The notes beneath the pieces are model-generated. The model was given only the letters and a program-made list of their open reading frames with translations, was not told the origin of the DNA and did no database searches. 22,444 bases of DNA from Echinostoma caproni (taxonomy: Eukaryota > Platyhelminthes > Trematoda > Plagiorchiida > Echinostomatidae). The stretch lies in contig UZAN01048063.1 of assembly GCA_900618425.1 (NCBI GenBank), forward strand, positions 2,497 through 24,940, in the 5' to 3' direction. Both the position numbers and the translations under genes were made by a program. Shown piece by piece: positions 1 to 8,409 of this stretch (its first letter is position 1; every line of letters starts with the position of its first letter).

Positions 1-192
1 CAGCACAGAATTGCGATCCGTTATCAGTCACAAAGACTTGTGGGACACCTTCTCGACTGAATTACTTTCGTAGTACTCTCATCACGAACGACGTGGTTGG
101 TGTGCTGGTTAGGAATACTTCCGGCCATTTCGAGTAGGAATCAATGAGTACTAGTGCGTGATCTCGTAGATCCGAATCACCACGGTAAACCA
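1..192 (-). pseudogene. Ty3/gypsy integrase catalytic core fragment
   Basis: Read on the minus strand, one frame gives the start of a retroviral-type integrase core: the segment IDSYSKWPEV, with the first catalytic Asp in its usual place before a Tyr-Ser-Lys-Trp-Pro run, and then VFVTDNGSQFC, with the second catalytic Asp. About 50 residues separate the two, as is normal for Ty3/gypsy integrases. An in-frame TAA at 64-62 interrupts it. The fragment is cut by the window edge, so the third acidic residue and the C-terminus are not visible. The protein would insert LTR-retrotransposon cDNA into nuclear DNA. It differs in sequence from the integrase at 2150-2660, so it comes from another gypsy family. 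Family assignment is by motif only. Confidence 0.8.
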
Positions 193-292
193 TCATTTAT
201 GATTGGTTTCCATTCGTAAACTTGTTCGCACTTACTCCAATTAGAAGGTAAACTCTGGCCACTGCCTACCTAGTTCGCACAGCCGTCCTATT
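193..292. other. Spacer without recognisable coding
   Basis: Between the integrase fragment and the minisatellite I see no continuation of gypsy pol on either strand. It may be part of the same element after decay, but nothing shows that. Confidence 0.4.
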
Positions 293-344
293 CGAGTCCC
301 ATTGGAGTCCATTCGTACCATAAACAGAACTCCAATGGGACTCG
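293..344. repeat. 16-bp perfect inverted repeat, 20-nt loop
   Basis: The arm at 293-308 (CGAGTCCCATTGGAGT) is exactly complementary to the arm at 329-344 (ACTCCAATGGGACTCG). The loop spans 309-328. The right arm overlaps the first unit of the tandem repeat that follows, so the left arm is an inverted copy of the minisatellite unit plus its flank. Such a structure can fold into a hairpin, and it may have arisen by template switching during repeat growth (inference). Confidence 0.85.
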
Positions 345-400
345 TATGGGACTCCCATAGGACTCGGACGGGACTCGGATAGAACTCAAATGGGACAGCT
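335..400. repeat. 11-bp minisatellite, about six units
   Basis: Six consecutive 11-bp units can be read: ATGGGACTCGT (335-345), ATGGGACTCCC (346-356), ATAGGACTCGG (357-367), ACGGGACTCGG (368-378), ATAGAACTCAA (379-389) and ATGGGACAGCT (390-400). The ATGGGACTC core decays along the array. On the minus strand the array can be translated as part of a 69-codon frame (450-241), but that frame matches nothing I know and is best read as fortuitous. Confidence 0.8.
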
Positions 401-689
401 CCCGAAAGGACTGTCTTACATTCTATTAAGTGTTGCTTACATTTCTCCAAGCTCGCGCATGCTTACTTGCTTACGAACTACACGATATGTATCTAAATAT
501 AAATCCTACCAATTTTAGTTTATCGTGCATCATCCTAATCGTTGAATAACGAAATGAGCGTATAACGTTTACCGCACGAACGCGCTCTTTGTTGGCTGTC
601 ATTGTTGCACAAACGTAGAAGCATGTGCAGGTAACCCTTTGAAATTCACGGAAGTCTTCCAAGAATCCCTCCAGCGATCCGTAGCAATT
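401..689. other. Unassigned spacer before the gypsy relic
   Basis: AT-rich in its middle part. No motif, RNA gene or coding pattern is visible on either strand. A 105-codon minus-strand frame covering 788-471 is a shadow of the gypsy RT and shows no domain. Confidence 0.4.
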
Positions 690-1310
690 TTGTACCATTC
701 TTTCAAAAACGATCGTATCGTCAACGTGCGTCATGGTCGGGTTACGAGGGTTACGACCCCTGATTTCTACCCTAACACGCACATCCATGACTTCACAGCT
801 CGCTTACGTGGCAAAACTATCTTCTCTATATTTGATCTGGTGCGTGCTTACCACCAGATACCATTTGACCCTTCTGGCATCGCAAAGACCGCGAGGATTA
901 CGCTGTTCGGTCTCTCTGAAGTCCTTCGCATGCCATTGGGCTTGCAAAATGCTTTTAAAACTTTCTAACACTTCATTGGCCATGTTTTTCGAGGCTTAGA
1001 CTTTGTGTTCGCCTACCTCGGTGATACTCTCATTGGTAGCACCAGCGAAGCTGAGCATCTTACTTACTTACGTCTTGTCTTCAATAGGATCCGTCTCCAC
1101 TGTCAAACCAGACAAGTGCGAGTTCGGCCGCACCTCTCTTGCCTGGAGCATACTATAGACCAGACTGGCATTCACCCTTTAGAATCCAAGGTTGAGATTA
1201 TGTGTCGTTTCGCGGTTCCCGCTACGGTTTAAGAATTGCGACGTTTTCTGGGGTTGGTAAACCTTTGCCGTCGTTTCATCCCACGTTGTAGTCAAATCTG
1301 TCAGCCTATA
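690..1310 (+). pseudogene. Gypsy reverse transcriptase and connection region
   Basis: The frame shows the classical gypsy RT order: [15 protein letters not shown] near the fingers, then [13 protein letters not shown] (first catalytic Asp at 834-836), [16 protein letters not shown] (fingers/palm), then FVFAYLGDTLIGS where the catalytic YxDD box belongs. That box reads Tyr-Leu-Gly-Asp (1014-1025), so the first Asp of the pair is Gly and polymerase activity would be lost. TAA codons interrupt the frame at 966-968 and 1230-1232. The thumb motif LRRFLGLVNLCRRFIP follows at once in the same frame, showing that the 1230 stop is a point lesion and not the gene end. The enzyme would have copied element RNA into cDNA in cytoplasmic particles. 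Confidence 0.85.
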
Positions 1311-1439
1311 ACTGGTCGATTCCGCGGAAACCTTTAATCCGTCACTTTTAACGACACTGCCCTCCAGGCCTTCAATTTCGTTAAGGGGCACTTTCACAGG
1401 TTACACTTCTAGCTCACCACTCTCCGGACGCACTTCTTA

Positions 1440-1800
1440 GCCTGGCCTTTGATGCTTCAAACGTTGCCGCAGGTGCTGTCCTTCAACAACTCGTTCATAA
1501 TGAGTGACATCCTTTTGGTTTCTTTTCTCGTCGGTTCTCGCAAGCCGCACAGCGCAATCGCCTTTTTTTGCTGTGAGCTGTTAGCTATGTTTCTGTCAGT
1601 GCGTCACTTCCGACACGTTCTTGTGGGACGTGAATTTACTATTTTCACCGATCATAACCCTCTGACTTATGCTCTGAAATCTAATATTGATAAGTATTCA
1701 CCCCGGGAGGTCCGCCAGTTATACTAATTATCTCAGTTCACAACTCATATAACAGACACTTCTGGCGCTGCAAATGTCTTGGCCGATTTCTTATCGCGGC
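1440..1800 (+). pseudogene. Gypsy RNase H domain
   Basis: Two frames together give a gypsy RNase H. LAFDASNVAAGAVLQQ carries the first catalytic Asp (1451-1453). CELLAMFLSVRHFRHVL carries the Glu, and FTIFTDHNPLTYAL the second Asp. The second and third motifs are in the main pol frame and the first is shifted by two bases, so at least one small indel lies near 1500-1560. After a TAA at 1725-1727 the frame continues into the tether ending ANVLADFLSRL. The domain would degrade the RNA strand of the RNA-DNA hybrid. The acidic triad is still visible despite the broken frame. Confidence 0.8.
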
Positions 1801-1964
1801 TCAACTTAGTTTCAGAATTGCCGGTCATTGACCTAGAACGCATGGCGGCTCTTCAACCAGCTACCCCACCTTTGGATCCTTCATCATCTCTAGAGCTTTG
1901 TAGGCTCCCTTTGCTCACTTCAGACAGCTCGTTTCTTTGTGACGTCTCGCATCAGGTACCTAGA

Positions 1965-2660
1965 CCTCTGGTCCCGGAACCTATGCGACGACTCGTGTTT
2001 GACGCCCTACAAGGGTTATCACACCCTGGAGTTCGTGCCACTCAGAAATTAATTAGTCAACGGTACGTTTGGCGTCTATGAATAAAGACGTGACCTCTTG
2101 GGCTTGCACCTGCGAGGCCTGTCAAAAGGCCAAAGTGTATCTCCACACCTAAACCCCAATTGGTAGTTTTGTATCACTTAATGAGGGGTTTAGCCACGTT
2201 CATCTGGATATCGTAAAACCCCTGAAGCCCTCAAACGATTTTTTCTGTTCTCACTTGCATCGACCGTTTTACCCGCTGGCCGGAAGCAATTGTGATTCCC
2301 AACGTTTTTACCGTCACCATTGTGAAGGCTTTTGTTGAACGGTGAAATGTTCAGTTTGGTTGCCCAGCAACTATTACCACCGACCGCGGACAACAGTTTG
2401 AATTTTCATTATTCAGTACTTTGACCGCGTATCTCGGTTCTCGTCATGTGCACACCACCGCCTTTCACCCTGTGGCAAACGATTTAGTTGAGATATTTCA
2501 CTGTCAGCTCAAGGCGGCTCAAACCATTCGCTTCCCACTACCGTGGGATGAAACTCTACCCGCAGTTCTTCTTGGTATTTGCTATTCTCTTAAAAATGAA
2601 CTTAAATGCACCGCAGCCGAGTTAGGTTTTGGAACCACTTTGCGTCTGTCTGGAGATTAC
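1965..2660 (+). pseudogene. Gypsy integrase, zinc-binding plus DDE core
   Basis: The zinc-binding part reads FDALQGLSHPGVRATQKLI and then, after a frameshift at a TGA (2079-2081), CTCEACQKAKV with the two Cys. The position where gypsy integrases often carry the first His has Gln here, judging from the family pattern. The core has HLDIV (first Asp), CIDRFTRWPEAI, a TGA inside the KAFVER segment, TTDRGQQFE (second Asp) and NDLVEIFHCQLKAAQ (the Glu). It goes on to GFGTTLRLSG, the usual region just past the core. Chromodomain or GPY/F tail sequence is absent because the frame switches to CR1-like RT. Confidence 0.8.
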
Positions 2661-2924
2661 AATTCTCCTACCACCCTAGAGAATTTGACAGACATAAGTT
2701 TCGATGAGGTTCAGCGTACCCTCGAAGAATTGGCGGCTACGAAGGCTGTAGGCCCTGATGGGATTCACCCAGCTGTTCTGAAACCGCTGGCGGGACAGCT
2801 AGAATCGCCCCTGAGTAACCTCTTCAACGCCTCTTTAGAGACGGGTAGGCTACCGGAGGATTGGCTACTGACAACGGTCGTCCTAATCTACAAGGGGGGA
2901 GTTAAGGAATCGTGCTCGAACTAG
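2421..2924 (+). pseudogene. Chimeric open frame: gypsy integrase tail fused to CR1-like RT
   Basis: One uninterrupted 167-codon frame starts inside the gypsy integrase core (TAYLGSRHVHTTAFHP, then the catalytic Glu) and, at about residue 80-85, turns into the N-terminal fingers of a CR1-like RT: ISFDEVQRTLEELAATKAVG, PDGIHPAVLKPL, and GRLPEDWLLTTVVLIYKGG. The join lies near 2655-2680. Being in frame is probably chance. There is no sign of a promoter or start, and both parts are decayed outside this frame. It is best annotated as a fossil junction, not a new gene. Confidence 0.75.
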
Positions 2925-3245
2925 CGACCAACGAGCCTGACCTCAGTAGTGCTAAAGGTAATGGAGAGTCTTACGCGACAGGGTAGCCCACCATCTTTGT
3001 CGTTAATGGTCTGCTCACAGCAGACCAACGCGGTTTCTTGAGGAAACGGTCATGCCTGTCCAACCTGCTTTGTTTCTTAGATAAAGTGACAAGGCGCATT
3101 TATCGAGGGGAACGGGTAGAGGTTTGTTACCTCGAATTCGCCAAGGACCCTGCTTTAATTTCGCCGATGATGTGAAAATCGTCGGGTCCGCTCCAGGAGA
3201 GCCGATGCGGAAAGACTTAGACAAGGATCAGGAATGGTCGGCGAG
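2666..3245 (+). pseudogene. CR1-like non-LTR RT fragment, internally deleted
   Basis: After the fused frame ends at 2922-2924 the RT continues in other frames: RPTSLTSVVLKVMES, then NGLLTADQRGFLRKRSCLSN and LLCFLDKVTRR, then RVEVCYLEFAK, where motif A should have Asp and shows Glu. The sequence then jumps directly to CFNFADDVKIVGS, the catalytic FADD box (3160-3171). About 65 residues normally found between motif A and motif C, including SGVPQGSVLGP, are missing. The fragment fades out after DQEWSARKNQIS. It is 5'-truncated at the gypsy junction and cannot be active. Confidence 0.8.
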
Positions 3246-3439
3246 AAAGAACCAAATTTCGGCACGATAACATGAGTTATTCCGGGTGCTCTCAATCGGC
3301 TGCAATGACAATTAGGGTTCAACAACAACAAAGATATGATAGATTATCGAACAAATAAACACATCAATTGGATCAATCACAGAACAGGGTCAAAGGTCAC
3401 AGTCAACCACGGCGAGTGAACATATGACGGGATTTAGTC
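3246..3439. other. Flank of the Penelope-like relic
   Basis: No coding pattern. It lies directly downstream of the stop of the minus-strand Penelope-like relic, so it may hold its 3' untranslated part and terminal repeat. I see no hammerhead core in it. Confidence 0.4.
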
Positions 3440-3962
3440 CTACCAGGGCAAGGCAAGACTGGCCACAAAGTCTAATTGTTTACACAAACTGGAGTTAAGC
3501 CGTCTAATGGCGGAGGCTTCATCAAAGTGAAGTAGACGAAGGTGTTATTATCTACTTATGATCCTAAAAAGACTTTCTAGGCTCTACGCACAAGTTGCGA
3601 CCTAATATGTGACAAGAAATAGGAACTTTATTTCTCTTCTGGGCTAGATTCTTCAGAATGTGTTGGAAAATACTTACGGACAGCCTTCTCTCATTTTCTC
3701 AAACGTACTTGCTACCGCAAGTACACTCGAATAGATAAATGCAAGAGGGGGTAACTTAAGGGTCGGGCTTGTCCAAATTTTATTCCACGAGAAGACGATT
3801 GGTTTTGTGCAGGATGATTAGTGAGGCTGCATGAAATGTGCTGTGGGTTATTTGTTTTATGCGTCGCTGAAGACGTCGGTCATTTTCGTCTTCTTTGAAT
3901 GGGATGGTCAAGTAAATATTTTTAGGGTCATTGGGTATTTTCTGCTTGATTGCGGTGTCATG
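3440..3962 (-). pseudogene. Penelope-like element C-terminus with GIY-YIG endonuclease
   Basis: No long open frame is present, but one minus-strand frame with several stops reads coherently. It runs from IKQKIPNDPKNIYLTIPF through ITHSTFHAASLIILHKTNRL to CIYLFECTCGSKYV, a stop (TGA 701-699, i.e. 3701-3699), and ENERRLSVSIFQHILKNLAQ. A second frame gives LLHFDEASAIRRLNSSLC and ends with LALPW at a TAG (3442-3440). This is the Cys-rich linker, the GIY-YIG nuclease and the short tail of a Penelope-like retroelement. The Gly of the YIG motif is the TGA, the usual catalytic Arg is apparently Ser, and the catalytic Glu (3518-3520) is kept. The RT part upstream was not found. The nuclease would nick target DNA for priming; here it is dead. 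Confidence 0.75.
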
Positions 3963-4149
3963 TTATCCTGCTGAGATGTGGTTCCTCCTCGCCGTGATTA
4001 CTTTGTTTAAGAGAACTGGATGTGTGAAACTTCCTCTAGATGCCCGAAGGTGACCTCAATGGAGAAGGAGAGCACCACGGTAAGAAATTCATTGGGCCAC
4101 CCAAACAACAGGTCTAAATAGCCTCAGGGTCCTCCACACGAGACTCAGC
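3963..4149. other. Unassigned stretch 5' of the Penelope-like relic
   Basis: This should be the PLE region upstream of the nuclease if more than the C-terminus had been inserted, but I recognise no RT motif on the minus strand. The plus strand before 4150 does not read as CR1 either. Confidence 0.4.
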
Positions 4150-4756
4150 AGTGAGTATGACCTCAAACGTCCTCCACATGTTGCAGTGTCCAAATGCTGT
4201 GTGGAAAGCATCTGGAGCCCTTTATCAGCTCCAACGTGCAGTAGCGTCCAGGAGGTCGGAGGTTCTCTTACTCCTCCACAAAGCGTTTTTACAGCCACAC
4301 CTCGAATATTGTGTTCAGGCATGGGGGCCGTTCTTGGTTAGAAATATCAGGGTGCTAGAGAAGGTTCAAAGGCCCTTCACAAGATGGTTTCGATGGATAA
4401 GAGTGCTCTCGTTTGAGGGGAGATTGGAGATGCTGCACCTCTCCTCATTGGGGAGGCGGAGGCGGCGAGGCGACCTCATCGACTCGTTTAGGATCCTTAA
4501 AAGGATCACAGACCTAGGAGGTGGTTCCCAGAAGCTGATGAAGATAAGTGAAACCAACTCACTCAGATGGAATGCATTGAAACTGGCAAGATATAGGGTA
4601 AATTATAGACTGAGGGTGACATGCTATCCGGTGGGAGTCCTGAATGACTGGAACAAATTCCCAATTAGAGCAATGCAATTAGGAGAGTGCACCTGGTTGG
4701 AAGGTAGAAACCACAATCCCCGGAAGAACCATAGGCGCCAGCCAGACCCGTACTAG
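4150..4756 (+). pseudogene. CR1-like ORF2 C-terminal region
   Basis: A 201-codon open frame starts inside the region after the RT palm. Residues 20-45 (WKASGALYQLQRAVASRR) precede the conserved block FLQPHLEYCVQAWGPFL, then IRVLEKVQRPFTR, LSFEGRLEMLHLSSLGR, RRRGDLIDSFRILK and NDWNKFPIRAMQLG. This is the usual succession at the C-terminus of CR1/Jockey-group ORF2 proteins. The first ATG of the frame is not a true start. It would fit as the continuation of the RT fragment ending at 3245, with some 55 residues lost and the Penelope-like relic in between. I see no 3' terminal repeat. Confidence 0.85.
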
Positions 4757-5226
4757 TAGAGTTTGATAAACTCCTGAATGTGTCGGCTACTATCCCGAGC
4801 ATATTTGGTGTACAGCTCCACTAAAGTGCGATTCAAAATCCTCCTCGATGAACCACAAGTGCGGATGCCAAATGGGAGACCGAATACTTACATGACAGGG
4901 CGCGAAAGCACTAGGGCTCCGCTAAAGCAACTGCCAAAGGTACCACGGGTCTTAGCAAACTCAAATGTGGTAATGACTGAGGACATCTTGGAGGACCTCA
5001 CGTGAGAAATGATCCTCAAATCGGATCGGACAAAACCGACCCTGAACAGTCTATGTTGTCTCAGGGACCCACATAGCTTTCCAAGCTTCCCGAGCTAGAG
5101 GAAACGGTGGTCGCAGCAGCGCTGGTACTCTAGCCCAGCCAAAAGCGGATTGTCTACTCGGGTGGTACGCCCGAGGGGAAACTCCGGGTAAATGAAAAGC
5201 ACTAGCTAGGGGGTAAGGAAGCACTG
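4757..5226. other. Unassigned region between two CR1-like pieces
   Basis: A 75-codon plus-strand frame (4778-5005) matches nothing I recognise. By position this could be decayed 3' UTR of the preceding copy or the ORF1/5' part of the endonuclease copy that follows. Confidence 0.4.
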
Positions 5227-6068
5227 GTACTATTGTATGCAAAAGCATGTAGTATTAGAAACACATCGGCAGAAATAGCTACAGTAGCTGCGGGCACGAT
5301 GGCCGACGTACTTGTCCTGTCTGAAACGTAGTTAACTCAGGATGACCACATACCCGAACCAGTCTTAAACCCGTTCACTAACCACAGACAGGACAGGAAA
5401 GGAGGTATATTGGGGAAGGGGTGGAGTCGCCGTGCTAGTCAAACAGGATTTACTCCACCATGAAGAAAAGATAGCGCACTGCACTCGGAATTTGCAGCTA
5501 TGCTTAAAATCATTGGTTCTACCTTCAAGGAGGGTTAGAATGGCAGGAGTCTACAGAAGGCCGGAATGCACACCCGAGGAGGACCAGACACTCACAATGC
5601 GTTTTTATAGGAGGAGATTTCAATTTCCTAAAAATAGACTGAGATGTTGGGGGGGCGTCGACAGGAACACCTGAGAGCGCATTCCTAGAGTGGATGCACT
5701 CGAGGGCCCTGCAACCAGTCCGGGAATGCACTGGATACAGAGAGAGAGATAAGCCGTCCCTTCTGAACGCGATAATTACGATGAGGGAGAGGAATCTGAT
5801 TAGCATCACCCTTCATCCACCGCTAGGCAAAAGCGATCACGTGAATATCACTACAGAACTTCGACTAATGCACCGTAAAAGTAATATTATAATGTCTAGG
5901 AGCCACTGGGCGATTGATGCAGCGAAGATTAAAGTTCAAGCTGGGGAGCTGGAGTGGTTCCCCAGCCTGGAAAACGATACACCAGCACTGGAGACTATCG
6001 ATGAGCCCAAAGTGCTTCAGCAACAGGGCAGTCAAATTCAAATTCAAGTATCAAATTTCATCACGTGA
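5227..6068 (+). pseudogene. CR1-like AP endonuclease domain
   Basis: Three frames together give the N-terminal endonuclease of a non-LTR ORF2. The first holds YAKACSIRNTSAEIA and ADVLVLSET followed by a TAG where Trp is usual (5329-5331). The second holds VAVLVKQDLLHHEEKIA and VRMAGVYRRPECTPEED. The last holds IGGDFNFLKID, SAFLEWMHSRALQPV and HPPLGKSDHVNI. The Glu of SET, the Asp and Asn of GDFN and the SDH end motif survive. The usual Asn of the first motif (YxNA) is Lys. The frame then enters the linker (to 6068), where it ends abruptly against a minus-strand CR1-like copy. The enzyme would nick genomic DNA for target-primed reverse transcription. Confidence 0.85.
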
Positions 6069-6071
6069 GGA

Positions 6072-8200
6072 GGCCTTCGCCTGTGAAGTGTCCTGGTAGT
6101 GGCGTTTTCTGTCCTGGGACTGACCTGCCTGCGAGTTGGTATTGTTATCGGTTTGAACATCTCTATCAGGTTTGCTTGTAGTCTGCGTCTTCCGAGGGGA
6201 AGAGGTTTAGTGTTAAGAACCTTTTTCTGTAGCTCAGCTGCCTCATTACCCGTACCATTCTGGTAGCGGCCTTTTGGACTTGCTCCAATCTCTGGATATC
6301 CTTACGGAAAAATAAAGCCCACGTTTGAACACAGTATTCAATGTGAGAACGGACGAAGGCTGCATATAACTGGATGAAGACTCCGGCGCTTCTGTTTGTT
6401 ATGGCGGTTTTAAGACAGAACATTGCTTTAAGGGCCTTTACAGTTGCTGCGTCGCATGCTGCAGAGGGGGGAAATTGCATGTTACTCTAACCCCTAGGTT
6501 TGTCGTATTGTTCTTCGACAGCAGGGTTTCTGGAATCCCAAGAGGGTTGGTGACGAAGATTGGAAGACCTGCCACGCCTGATAGAATGTGGCTCTCCAGT
6601 GCGTTGAGCGGTAAATCTCATTCTGCTGATTATTCACATATTTTGTGGATATCAGCTTGGACGGTGTCTAGTTGGCTGATGGTTCCCATCAACTTAACGT
6701 CGTCAGCCTAGAGGAAACAGGGATTTTCAAGGCCTTCAGTGGTATTGTTCACGAAGATGAGAGAGTAAGTATGCAAGTATCCAAGCTTGGGGCAATCCGC
6801 TGGTAAAAGAACCAGCATCCGAGTGAGCCTCCCGGAATTTAACGGTGGATGATCGATCGGAGAAAAGGTTTTCTATCTTGTCGCATAAGACCTTGGAAAT
6901 TCCTGTTTTTCTAAGTTTGAAGATCAGTGGTCCGTGGTTCATGGAGTGGAAGTTGTTTTGGAAATCTAAATAGCATACTTTGATCAGGATGCCTCTGCCT
7001 GATCTGTTCCTGATAACGTCCAGGAAGGCAAGGAGAGTTGAGAGACAGGGTTTGCCCTTTAAGAATCCGTGTTGTGCGTCGCTGAAGAAGCCTTTGTTGA
7101 ATGGAACGGAGCATACCTTGTCTCTTACGATGTGCTCAAACGTTTTGATTATCAAATTGGTTAGGCTAATAAGTCTGTAGTTTGAAATACTGGACCTATA
7201 TCTATCTTTGAAAACGGGAATTATGGTTGCTTTCTTCCAGTCTGAAGGTATGGCTCTCAGGGAGAGAGACATTGAATAGGGAGGCTAGTTCAGGGCTTAG
7301 TAAGGAGCTGACCTGTCTGATGATGGAAGTATGGACATAATCAGGATCAGAGGATTTGTTTGGATTGACGTTGGACAAGGCCGTATCTAAGTCCTCTGGG
7401 GTATTGAAGACGTCAGGCATATCGCATAAATGGTTGTTGGTGGACTGATATAGGTTACTGTCGGTTCTGTGCACGCTAAAGAAGTACGAGAGAAAGACGT
7501 TCGTCAGCTGTTCATCATCCGTGGCAAGCAGGTTGCCTTGCACTGTTAGTATGTTGCCGAACTCTCTCCTTGTAGAAGACCTTGCTTGTACGTACCCGAA
7601 GTAACGTTTTGGATTCAGCTTGACGTCTCTTGCGATACTAAGTTCATATGCCTATCTAGAGTTTCTCGAAATCTCGATTGATTGATTCCTCAGGAGTTTG
7701 TATCTTATATATAAGGTGAAACTCTTAATATTGATTTAAGTATTCCAAGCTAATCGTTTCCTTTCCAAGGCTTTGCGGATCCTGGGTTTCCACCACGGCT
7801 TGTTGCTCCGCGGGCTTCCTACCCTCAGTGGGACGTGCTTCTCTGGTAGGAGAGTTATGTTCCTAAGCAAGAAAGCCCACCTATCCTCTGCATCACCAAT
7901 GCTGGACCAGTCCATCTCCCTTGCTCTGTCAAGTAGTTTTTCTACCTTGACAGCGTGGAAATGCGGGGTCCTCAGCTTAGGCCTTGGGGATGCCATTTGT
8001 CTAAAGAGAAAGTGTACCGGGCAATGGTCACTTTCCCCTGTTTGTCGAAGGGATTCCAACTGACAGTGCGGTATAGGGGTGGCGCGGGGTAGGTCGGTGA
8101 TCTCGTCCATCTTGTTGAGGAGACTGCAGACGTTGATTAACGCGCCTCTAATTCTCTGTGGGCCTTGGCGTCTGTTCGGGGGCGAGTTTACGGCTTCCAA
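6072..8200 (-). pseudogene. CR1-like ORF2: endonuclease remnant, RT, C-terminal domain
   Basis: Order on the minus strand: INVCSLLNKMDEITDL (endonuclease start); a large deletion; GESDHCPVHF (endonuclease end); KPWWKPRIRKALERKRLAW (linker); LNPKRYFGYVQARSS; then the RT, with AIPSDWKKATIIPVFK, SNYRLISLTNLIIK, QHGFLKGKPCLSTLLAFLD and VCYLDFQNNFHSM (motif A Asp kept). Next come a damaged SGLPQ motif and a stop (TAG 6710-6708) directly before Ala-Asp-Asp-Val (ADD at 6707-6699). The C-terminal block VRSHIEYCVQTWALFF and LEQVQKAATRMV follows, and after a frameshift RRLQANLIEMF. At least four frame changes and several stops make it non-functional. Confidence 0.85.
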
Positions 8201-8409
8201 AGAGTGGTTCTCCGAGGAGTTCCCACGTTCTTTTGGTTGAAGTCAGCTGATTTTGCACTCCGAACTGGCTCCTGTGGTGTTCAGGTTGGCCTGGAGAGAT
8301 GCCGAGTTCGATCAGGTCCGCAATCTGGGCCACGGTCGTCTGCACGCAGACGGTCGATTTTGACCAGTAATCAAGGTGGGTTTGTTGTAACCTTTGAGGC
8401 GGGTGTCTT

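Larger units (their letters stand above)
690..2665 (+). mobile_element. Ty3/gypsy LTR retrotransposon pol relic
   Basis: The domains stand in the canonical Ty3/gypsy order: reverse transcriptase (about 690-1230), thumb/connection (1233-1310), RNase H (1440-1800), integrase zinc-binding domain (1965-2155) and integrase core (2185-2660). Most of it stays in one frame, with stops at 966, 1230, 1725 and 2079 and some excursions into a second frame. No gag, protease or LTR was found next to it. The 3' end is replaced at about 2660 by a CR1-like reverse transcriptase, so the element was broken by insertion or recombination. It cannot be functional. Confidence 0.85.

Noticed and set aside
1..2665. 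Reading the two gypsy integrase pieces as the two ends of one element
   Set aside because: They lie on opposite strands and differ clearly in sequence (DSYSKWPEV versus DRFTRWPEA, TDNGSQF versus TDRGQQF), so they come from different families.
3705..3724. Perfect 8-bp hairpin GTACTTGC/GCAAGTAC with a 4-nt loop, terminator-like
   Set aside because: It lies inside the codons of the Penelope-like CTCGSKY motif on the minus strand and has no T run. Coincidental pairing is the better explanation.
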